Shown here one piece after another: positions 54,450-61,801 of a DNA stretch of 64,000 nucleotides; position 1 is the stretch's first letter; each line of letters starts with the position of its first letter. The stretch spans positions 4,526,001-4,590,000 of the forward strand of contig NZ_CP097384.1 of assembly GCF_024584705.1 (NCBI RefSeq), given 5' to 3'. The position numbers were made by a program, and so were the translations under genes. Source of the stretch: Blastopirellula sp. J2-11. Its GTDB lineage: Bacteria; Planctomycetota; Planctomycetia; Pirellulales; Pirellulaceae. The notes under the pieces were generated by a model. The model did no database searches, was not told where the DNA came from, and worked only from the letters and a program-made list of their open reading frames with translations.

Positions 54450-55514
54450 ATGAAATGGAACTTCGAATACGGAAATGCCCGGATTAAAGATTTTCAAGTC
54501 GCCGCCGAGCGTGACCAGCGCAGCGGCAAAGTTCACGTCAAATCGATCGAGTTGCAGGGGGAGAAGCTGACGCCGACTCCCCGGTTTTGGCGGTCGATGT
54601 TCATCCGCTTCGGCTTTTCGGAGAGCGTCTTTCGCTACTTCGATCACGGCGAAGTTTTTCAGCGGATCGCGGCGCGGACTCCCAGCGATACGGTCCGTTT
54701 TTGCGTCGAACGGTCTGAGAAGGGAAATCCTCGCTTGCTATCGGTCAGCAATCCCAAACGCCCGGTGATTACGCATGACGAGGTGATCGACCTGGTCGAT
54801 CGCTATAACGGCGACGACGTCGACTATAGCAACGGCATGATCACCAGCACGCATCGTCCGCGCAGCGGCGACTGCACGTTTGAAATCGGCGGCGATCATT
54901 TCAAACATCGGTTTGTGATGGAAACGCCGATCGACGGTTTCAGTCAGCCGCGGATTTTCCTTTCGTTTTTGCGGATGGTCTGCTCCAACGGTGCGATCGG
55001 TTATAGCCGCGCATTTCGCAGCGACGTCAGCTTGGGCAAAGACATCGGGCACTGCATTAGCCGCGCGCTCGACAGCTATGATAACGGCGAAGGCTACGCC
55101 GCGCTGCGGCAACGGTTTGAAAGTGCGCAAACCTCTTGGGCTTCGCTGCACGAGTGCAATTCACTCTACAAGATCTTGTGCAAATTTGAGCGCAGCAAAT
55201 CGTTCTCGGCCGAGAGCGTGATGCCGGACTTCCACATAATGACAGGGCGTCTGCACGAACTGTATGGAATGGCGAATCTGGACGCTTTGAGCGAGAAACG
55301 GCAACGCATTTTGCCAGCGAAATGTCGGATTTACGATCTGGTCAATTTCGCCAGCGAGGTCGCGACGCACCACAGCGACGCCGACGCCAATCGTAGTCTG
55401 CAGGCCTATATCGGTAGCCTGATCTCCGACGAATACGACATGGAAGGGACGGCGGTCGAGTCGACCGAGTTCGCCGATCTGCTGCTGGGCGAGTCGGCCG
55501 CGGCCCTCAATTAG
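54450..55514 (+). CDS. DUF932-like protein, function unknown
   Basis: 354 aa. The central phrase FLRMVCSNGAIGYSRAFRSDV (about residues 173-193), with R-M-V-C-S-N-G, is the most telling segment: DUF932, the plasmid/phage-type family (TIGR03299), has R-x-V-C-x-N-G. FEIGGDHFKHRFVME and YKILCKFERSKSFSAESVM flank it. No catalytic motif or membrane segment is seen. GGGAG stands 7 nt before ATG 54450. It lies 60 nt after the helicase stop and 101 nt before the WYL gene start. DUF932 members are found on mobile elements and near repair genes, so a nucleic-acid role is plausible. Confidence 0.65.
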   Translation: MKWNFEYGNARIKDFQVAAERDQRSGKVHVKSIELQGEKLTPTPRFWRSMFIRFGFSESVFRYFDHGEVFQRIAARTPSDTVRFCVERSEKGNPRLLSVSNPKRPVITHDEVIDLVDRYNGDDVDYSNGMITSTHRPRSGDCTFEIGGDHFKHRFVMETPIDGFSQPRIFLSFLRMVCSNGAIGYSRAFRSDVSLGKDIGHCISRALDSYDNGEGYAALRQRFESAQTSWASLHECNSLYKILCKFERSKSFSAESVMPDFHIMTGRLHELYGMANLDALSEKRQRILPAKCRIYDLVNFASEVATHHSDADANRSLQAYIGSLISDEYDMEGTAVESTEFADLLLGESAAALN

Positions 55515-55615
55515 CCGCGCGACCGTTGCCGACCGGTACAGCGGCGGGTTACACTGCCAGTTCGCTCTTACCGCGTGAAGCGATTCGCAACTTCGTTCAC
55601 GGAAGAACTGGGCCG

Positions 55616-56635
55616 GTGGCACGCAACGAACAACTGATCCGTCAGCACAAGATTCTGCAGATACTCGAACATTCGCGTTACGGGTATCTGCTGGAAGAGA
55701 TCCGCGATGATCTGGTCAACCAATTGGGCCTGACGTCGCTGCACGTCCGCACGGTTCGCCGTGATCTAGAAGCGCTGCAAGCGGCCGGAGTCGACGTTGA
55801 CTCGCACGAGTCGCCCCGCGGGCGCGTTTGGAAGATGGGAACCGGCGCTCGGGGGATGCACAAGATCAACGCATCGGCGACCGAGTTGATCGCGCTGTCA
55901 CTCGGGCGAGACCTGATGTTGCCGCTGGCCGGCACGCCGTTTTGGGTCGGTATCGAATCGTTCTGGAACAAGATCAAAGAAGAACTGCCTGACGGGATCT
56001 GGGACCACTATCAAAAGTTTCGCCAGGTGCTGCACGTCAGCGGCGTCACCCCCAAGTCGTACAAAGATCAAGAAGGCGTTCTGAAAACGATCAATCGAGC
56101 GATCCAGCAACATCGCGTCGTGCAGATTTCGTATCAGACGCTCGGTCAACCCAAACCGAAAGAACGCGAAATCGAACCGTACGGCGTGGTCCTCTATCAA
56201 TCGAGCATCTACATCGTCGCGGCGGCGCGCGAAATTGAAGATCTGGAAACGCGCGTGCGGCACTGGAAGCTCGACCGTTTTAAGAAAGCCGAAGCGCTCG
56301 ACGCCTATTTCAAGCCGCCGAAAGACTTTGATCTCGAACAACACTTGGCGCAGTCGATCGGCATCTTCGCTTCGGAGAAGCCGCAGAACTTCAAGATCCG
56401 GATCAGCAGTTTCGCCGCGGCTTGGGTTCGCGAAGATCCCTGGCACCCAGAACAAAAGATCGAATCGCAAGCAGACGGCAGCGTCATCCTGACGGTCAAA
56501 GCGGCGAATGACTTGGAGATCATCCCCCGCGTGCTGGCGCTGGGCGCTGAAGCGGAAGTGTTGTCGCCTGCTTCGTGCCGCAAAGCGGTCGCCGAACGGG
56601 TCAAACGTTTGGCGGAGATTTACAAGATCGATTGA
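55616..56635 (+). CDS. WYL-domain transcriptional regulator
   Basis: 339 aa from GTG 55616; an earlier in-frame TTG at 55526 has no supporting site. The N-terminal winged HTH (about residues 1-75: EQLIRQHKILQILEHSRYGYLLEEI, then TVRRDLEAL) binds DNA. The WYL domain (about 150-230: VVQISYQTLGQ, IEPYGVVLYQSSIYIVAA, RHWKLDRFKKAEAL) binds a ligand, here with a degenerate I-Y-I in place of W-Y-L. A C-terminal WCX-like domain follows (FAAAWVREDPWHPEQKIESQ). WYL regulators often control defence or DNA damage genes. Its 3' end overlaps the convergent GGCT gene by 16 nt. Confidence 0.88.
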   Translation: MARNEQLIRQHKILQILEHSRYGYLLEEIRDDLVNQLGLTSLHVRTVRRDLEALQAAGVDVDSHESPRGRVWKMGTGARGMHKINASATELIALSLGRDLMLPLAGTPFWVGIESFWNKIKEELPDGIWDHYQKFRQVLHVSGVTPKSYKDQEGVLKTINRAIQQHRVVQISYQTLGQPKPKEREIEPYGVVLYQSSIYIVAAAREIEDLETRVRHWKLDRFKKAEALDAYFKPPKDFDLEQHLAQSIGIFASEKPQNFKIRISSFAAAWVREDPWHPEQKIESQADGSVILTVKAANDLEIIPRVLALGAEAEVLSPASCRKAVAERVKRLAEIYKID

Positions 56636-57027
56636 GACTTCCAGACGACAACGCCATTTTCGTCGGGCAAGATGCGCTGTTCTTCGGTCAGCTTGTCGGG
56701 ATGTGCATAGAGGTAAGTCGTTGCGCTGATCTCTTGCCCGTCAAACGTTTCGCACCGTAATTCCTCACGGCCGTACAGCCGCGGGTAATCTTCGATCTCG
56801 TCGAGCGCCTTGATCACGCTGGCGGCGTCACGATGCTTGAAAATCCAAAGCTCACCTTGGATGCGGTCTTCGCCGTGCGCCAGCCCCGGGTATTCGCCCA
56901 GTTCATAAAGACGACCTTGCGTGAACGCGGTGACCACCGTGAGCGGCCGAGCAGGCCAAAATTTTTCGCGCTCTTCGCCCCGTTTCAAAGTTCCATATGC
57001 GAAGAAGGGGGTGATTTCGTGGGCCAT
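56620..57027 (-). CDS. gamma-glutamylcyclotransferase-like (GGCT/AIG2) protein
   Basis: 135 aa. The signature FFAYGTLKRG (residues 8-17) is the Y-G-S/T-L motif of the GGCT fold. The core has YELGEYPGLAHGEDRIQGELW and ALDEIEDYPRLY. Family members release 5-oxoproline from gamma-glutamyl amines, though many bacterial ones are uncharacterised. The ATG overlaps the stop of the large ATPase gene (TAATG), so it is the last gene of the minus-strand operon. It converges with the WYL gene and overlaps it by 16 nt. Confidence 0.86.
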   Translation of the reverse strand: MAHEITPFFAYGTLKRGEEREKFWPARPLTVVTAFTQGRLYELGEYPGLAHGEDRIQGELWIFKHRDAASVIKALDEIEDYPRLYGREELRCETFDGQEISATTYLYAHPDKLTEEQRILPDENGVVVWKSQSIL

Positions 57028-60000
57028 TATTTGAACAGCGTGGGGGATTGGGACTTGGTTCGTTTACGAGTTTTGGGGGGCGTCGCCGGCGCTTCGATCG
57101 GCATGTCGTTCAGCGAAAGAATCGGGATCTTGGCCGAGATCGCTTGCGCCTTGTCGACCATCGTCTGATGGCAGGTCAAAAACAAGATCTGCACCCGGGG
57201 ATCAAAATCTTGCAACACCGCCAACGTGCGTTGCTGCCGCTGGTCGTCAAAGTTGACCAGGATATCATCCATCACGACCGGCAAAACTTCGCTGCCGGCG
57301 GCGTAGCTTTCGATATAAGCCAGACGAATCGCCAGATAGAGTTGCTCGCGCGTCCCGGTGCTCAGCTCTTCCGCCGTTTTCGGTTTCCCCTCGCGAGGCA
57401 AGACGATCAATGTTCCCAGCTCATCCAATTGGCGTTCGATACCTTGGTATTCTCCGGCTGTCATTTCGCGGAAGAGCCGCCCCACCGCTTCCAGCATGTC
57501 TCCTTGCGTCTTGGCTCGATGCTTGGCGACCGCGCGGTCGATCAAGGCGCGAGCCAACACCAGCGGCGCGTACTGGTCGACTTTCTCCTGCAGTTCCCCT
57601 TTCAAGCTTTCCAATTCCGACGCGACGGCGATCGACTTGTCTGAACCTTCCAACGACTCTTGTTGTTGTCGGGCGCGGCCCAGTTGCTCTTTCACGTCAT
57701 CCAATTGTTCGTGGAGTTTGGCGACCTCCGCTTCGCTTTCAACGCGACGCAATTGCACATCGTCTAGATCGGCGGCGGCAAGCGCTGCGGCAAACGCGTC
57801 CGCGTCTTCGGACTGACGAATGCCGGTCAGCTCGGCTTGCAATGTCCGCCGCTCCGTTTCCAACTCGGCAAGCTGGCGCGCTTTGTGAGTCGCTTCTTCC
57901 AGACCAGCGTCATCGGCGACGCCGGAAGCGTCTCGCCAAGTGGAAAGTTGCGCCTCGATCGCCGATTGCTGCGCCTCGCACTCGGCGATTTGCTGCTCGA
58001 GACGAGTCAGCTGTTTTTCAGCATGTTCTCTTTGGTGATTCGCGGCGATCACTTCTTTCAAGCGTCGGTCAAGTTCCAGTGCAGCAGCTTCTGCTGTCAG
58101 CGTACTGGGCGCCAAACCGGCGGCCGACCAACACGCGGTCACCTCTTGCTGGAACGCATCGATTCCTTTTTGCATGTCGGAAACGCGCATCTGCAAGCTG
58201 GCTCCCTTGTCACGCATCGCGCGAACCGCGTCGATCCGCGACAGCAAGTCAATGATGATCTGCGCGTCTGAAGAGCCCAGATCCGGCGCGGCGGCCAGCA
58301 GCGAGCGAATCGTTTCCATCGCCGTCAGCTGGCGCTCCTGCAGTTGCCGACAAGCGTCCATAGCGGCGACGCGATCAAAGTTTAGCTTCTTCGCCGCGGC
58401 CGAAACTTGCGTATGTTCGTCACGCCGTTTGGTTTCAGCCGCGACCGCACGTTCCAACGCATCAACCGCCGATGCAATGTCGTCGGAACCGTTCTCCGCC
58501 GGCAGAACATTGTTGATTTGCTGAACGAGCAAATCGTTCGCAGCGGCGATTTCCGCCAGCGACGCTTCGATCACCGCAATGCGATCTTCCAGTTCTCGCC
58601 AACGACGCAACTTGTCGCTCCAGCTAAGCATGTCGCTGGGAGATTGCGGAGCAACGCCCAAGGGACTCCATAACGCTAACCATTCGTCATGCAGCGTTTG
58701 CTGATGCTGATCGGCTGCTTCCAGCGCTTGACGACAACGCTCAATCCGGCGCGTTGTCAGGTGAAGATCGTCAGTCAACTTGTCGCGCCGCGCATGCAAC
58801 TCGGCTTGCTCCTGACGGCGATCGGCGAGCTCGTCCGGCTTCTTCAACAACGCTGCAAACGCAGCTAACGTCTGTTTGCTTGCAGCGCCAGATTCGATTG
58901 AATCTCGAAGTTCGCTCCACGCGGCGTCTCGTTGTTGGCGAGCCTCTTCGAGTTGCTCACGCGGAACCAACGCATGACGCTGGTCAAGCAAATCGATCTC
59001 GGTCTGGCGCTCGGCTTGCGACTCTTCTTCGGCCGCATGTCGCTGCCGGGCTTCATCTCGCTTCCGTTCAGCCAGCAGGAAAGCATCGGCAAATCGTTGG
59101 ATATCGCCATCGGCCGGCAATTGATCGACGCTCACTTTTTCGTAGCCGGCCAGGGCGGCGACGCTCTTATTCAGCGGTTTCGCCGCCGTCAAAAGTTGTT
59201 GCAGATCACGCCGGTGGTCGACTTCTTTGTCGGCGCGGCGACTCCAGGCGTTGGCCTCTCGCGTGAGCGGAGCGAAATCGATATCGCTAACCGGCGGCAG
59301 ATCGGCCAGACGCTGTTCGGCCTGTTGGCATTCGCGCTGCAGACGTTGCTCTTCTTGTTCATAAACCTTCAATTGGCTGCGCAGATCGCTCTCGGTCGCC
59401 GCGGCCTGCTCGACTTCTTTCCGCTGAGGATGCGACAAGGTGAATTGGGAAAGGGTCGCAACGCTCCAGTCGGGATGAAGTTCGCGCATCGCGCGATCGG
59501 CGTCAGCCAGCGCTGCGGCCTGCTCTTGCTCGCGGAGCGGAATGTGGTTGCGAAAGCTTCGAATCTCACCGACCGTCTGAACCAGGCGATGGATCGTCTC
59601 CTCTTGGCGAATCAGATCGTCGCTGATCGCCGCAGCGCTCTCGCTTTGTTCTTTGGTCATCAACTCCCATTGCGAACGATAGCGCGAAAGCTCTTCTACC
59701 AGCGACTGCAGCTTGGTCCGCTGCACGCCGAACTTTTCTATCGCTTCGCGCGGCGGTTGCTTTTCGCCTGACAGCGTCTCGATCTGCTCGCTCAGCTGGG
59801 TGATCTTGATCCATACCGGATACGCATTTTCGATCCGTTCTAAATGCTTGAGTCGTCGGTACGCTTCCGCATGTTCCTGTTGCAACTGATCGCGGCGTTC
59901 GACCAACTGATCCAGATCGCGCAGCATCTCGTCATAGTGGGTCGGCCGCAGCGGTGCGCTGCGGAGCCGGGTACGCGCTTCCCGAACTTGCGACAGCAGT

Positions 60001-60545
60001 TCATTGATGCGAGGTTTGCGGCCGGTCGGCAAGAAGAGAGTGCTGCTCTCCGTTTCAAGCGTCTTCTTCAGCGTCTGCAATTGCCCCAAGCCGCCGAGGC
60101 TCCCCCCGTACAGCGCTTCATCCATGCTGGCCGCTTTCAGCCCCTCTTCTCCCGAAGCGAGTTCGGTCAGCGAAAACCCAAACAGCTGCTCATAGGCGGC
60201 TTGCTCGACGCCTTCGAGCAAGTCGAGCCAGGCCGGTTCATCAAACGTCTCGCCGCTCTTCGTGAACTGCCCTGTCAGGGGCGACTTGTTCGACTTGGTC
60301 CGTCGAAACTCCAGTTCGCGTCCATCCCCTAAGGTTCCTTCCAGCTCGACCGCCATCTTTCCGGCGTCGGCAAACGCGTACGGATTGCGGACGCGGAAAC
60401 CGAAGATCGTCTCGCGAATCAGTTGCAGCAGCGTCGATTTGCCTGCTTCGTTGGGGCCATAGATGATTTGCAATCGGTCGCCAAATTCGAAGCGACGATT
60501 GGTGAAGAGACCGAAGTTTTCGGCCAGAATCGTCTTGATTTTCAT
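57027..60545 (-). CDS. SbcC/YhaN-like AAA ATPase with long coiled coil
   Basis: 1172 aa from ATG 60545 (MKIKTILAENFG). Walker A GPNEAGKST is at residues 30-38 (Lys36). The Q-loop and the YhaN-type phrase EQLFGFSLTELASGEEGLKAA follow. Residues about 190-1000 are mostly heptad-rich coiled coil with a central hinge. Signature and Walker B sit at the end: LSTGTREQLYLAIRLAYIES and VLPVVMDDILVNFDDQRQQRTLAVL. It resembles YhaN, an SMC/Rad50-like partner of the YhaO nuclease. ATGA overlap with the nuclease gene; a GGCT-like gene follows. Confidence 0.9.
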   Translation of the reverse strand: MKIKTILAENFGLFTNRRFEFGDRLQIIYGPNEAGKSTLLQLIRETIFGFRVRNPYAFADAGKMAVELEGTLGDGRELEFRRTKSNKSPLTGQFTKSGETFDEPAWLDLLEGVEQAAYEQLFGFSLTELASGEEGLKAASMDEALYGGSLGGLGQLQTLKKTLETESSTLFLPTGRKPRINELLSQVREARTRLRSAPLRPTHYDEMLRDLDQLVERRDQLQQEHAEAYRRLKHLERIENAYPVWIKITQLSEQIETLSGEKQPPREAIEKFGVQRTKLQSLVEELSRYRSQWELMTKEQSESAAAISDDLIRQEETIHRLVQTVGEIRSFRNHIPLREQEQAAALADADRAMRELHPDWSVATLSQFTLSHPQRKEVEQAAATESDLRSQLKVYEQEEQRLQRECQQAEQRLADLPPVSDIDFAPLTREANAWSRRADKEVDHRRDLQQLLTAAKPLNKSVAALAGYEKVSVDQLPADGDIQRFADAFLLAERKRDEARQRHAAEEESQAERQTEIDLLDQRHALVPREQLEEARQQRDAAWSELRDSIESGAASKQTLAAFAALLKKPDELADRRQEQAELHARRDKLTDDLHLTTRRIERCRQALEAADQHQQTLHDEWLALWSPLGVAPQSPSDMLSWSDKLRRWRELEDRIAVIEASLAEIAAANDLLVQQINNVLPAENGSDDIASAVDALERAVAAETKRRDEHTQVSAAAKKLNFDRVAAMDACRQLQERQLTAMETIRSLLAAAPDLGSSDAQIIIDLLSRIDAVRAMRDKGASLQMRVSDMQKGIDAFQQEVTACWSAAGLAPSTLTAEAAALELDRRLKEVIAANHQREHAEKQLTRLEQQIAECEAQQSAIEAQLSTWRDASGVADDAGLEEATHKARQLAELETERRTLQAELTGIRQSEDADAFAAALAAADLDDVQLRRVESEAEVAKLHEQLDDVKEQLGRARQQQESLEGSDKSIAVASELESLKGELQEKVDQYAPLVLARALIDRAVAKHRAKTQGDMLEAVGRLFREMTAGEYQGIERQLDELGTLIVLPREGKPKTAEELSTGTREQLYLAIRLAYIESYAAGSEVLPVVMDDILVNFDDQRQQRTLAVLQDFDPRVQILFLTCHQTMVDKAQAISAKIPILSLNDMPIEAPATPPKTRKRTKSQSPTLFK

Positions 60546-61801
60546 GCTGCGCCCTCCAATCCGGTCAGCAAGATTTGTTCGGCGGCGGCGAGCCACTCTT
60601 CCAGCCGGGCTCTCGTATCGCGCTCGTCGCTCAGGTCAGCCTGGGCGGAAGAGAGCTTTTCGAACAGCGATTTTAATTCGGGCGACAGCGCGGCGAGCGC
60701 CTCGGGGTCTTCTCGCAATAGCTCCACTTCGCGAGAGAGTTCGCCCAGCAGATCGGCTTCGCTTCGTGAGCGTTCCTTACGCGGGGCGCTGGTCCGAATT
60801 TTGACTTTCTCAATACACAGTTCATCACTGATCACCGCGGCCGCGTCGCGCACGCGGCCGATCCAGTCGCCTTGCTTCAAAGGGTCGTTCAGCTCGGCAT
60901 GCAGTTGGCATCTTCCGGTCAGACGAACCCGGGCCACCGTAAAACGTCCTTCGTTCTGTTCATGTGCGGCGGAGAGCGCGTCTCGAATTTGCTCGTCCAG
61001 CTGTTTCGCATCGGCGTCCGACGCGACGATGATCTCTAGTTCGCTCCACCGCAGCACGTCGGTCGGTTCAAAGCGAACTTCTTCGAGTTCTCCATCGGCG
61101 ACCGACGCGATCAGACATCCTTTGGCGCCCTGCTCGCGGATATGTCGCCCTTGCGTATTGCCGCTGTAGGCGACATACGGATGTTCGCACAGGGGAGCGA
61201 CTTCGCGCAGATGAATATGCCCAAGCGCCCAATAGTCGTACCCTTTGCCGCGCAGCGTGTCGATCGTCGTCGGCGCGTAGGGATCATGCTCGTCATAACC
61301 TTGCAAGCTGGTATGCAGCATGCCGATGTTGAAGTGACCGGGGATCGCGGCGGGATAGGCGGCGGCGAGATCTTCCAGTACGTCAGGTCGAGCGAACCCT
61401 CGACCATGGATCGCGACTTTCACGTCGTCCAGCGTGATCGTCTCGGCCTGTTTGACCGAAAGCTCGCTGACGTTGTCAGGCCAACGAATCGATTTTTGCA
61501 ACTTGCTTTCGGCGTCGTGATTTCCGCGGATATAAAAGACGCGGATGCCGTGAGCGTCGAGTCGGCGAAACTGGGCGATCGTCCATTGCCCGGTCCGCAT
61601 GTCTTGCCATTGACCGTCGAACAGATCCCCCGCGATCAGCAGAAACGCGACCTCTTCACGAATCGCCAGGTCAACGAGCTTTTCAAACGCGGTCCGCGTC
61701 GCCAACTGCACGCGCTGCATCATCGCCGGATCAATTCGCCCGAGACCTTGCAGCGGGCTATCAATGTGTAAGTCGGCGGCATGAATGAAACGAAAGCTCA
61801 T
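60542..61801 (-). CDS. SbcD/YhaO-like metallophosphoesterase (DNA exonuclease)
   Basis: 419 aa. The phosphoesterase motifs are complete: FIHAADLHIDSPL (motif I), LIAGDLFDGQW (II), IRGNHDAES (III), HGRGFA and YDYWALGHIHLRE (H-x-H). The family is the Mre11/SbcD nuclease group, which processes DNA ends together with a Rad50-like ATPase. Its partner overlaps downstream, and it overlaps the helicase-nuclease gene upstream by ATGA, so the three are likely one complex or pathway. ATG 61801. The C-terminal part is helical, as expected for a capping domain. Confidence 0.93.
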   Translation of the reverse strand: MSFRFIHAADLHIDSPLQGLGRIDPAMMQRVQLATRTAFEKLVDLAIREEVAFLLIAGDLFDGQWQDMRTGQWTIAQFRRLDAHGIRVFYIRGNHDAESKLQKSIRWPDNVSELSVKQAETITLDDVKVAIHGRGFARPDVLEDLAAAYPAAIPGHFNIGMLHTSLQGYDEHDPYAPTTIDTLRGKGYDYWALGHIHLREVAPLCEHPYVAYSGNTQGRHIREQGAKGCLIASVADGELEEVRFEPTDVLRWSELEIIVASDADAKQLDEQIRDALSAAHEQNEGRFTVARVRLTGRCQLHAELNDPLKQGDWIGRVRDAAAVISDELCIEKVKIRTSAPRKERSRSEADLLGELSREVELLREDPEALAALSPELKSLFEKLSSAQADLSDERDTRARLEEWLAAAEQILLTGLEGAA

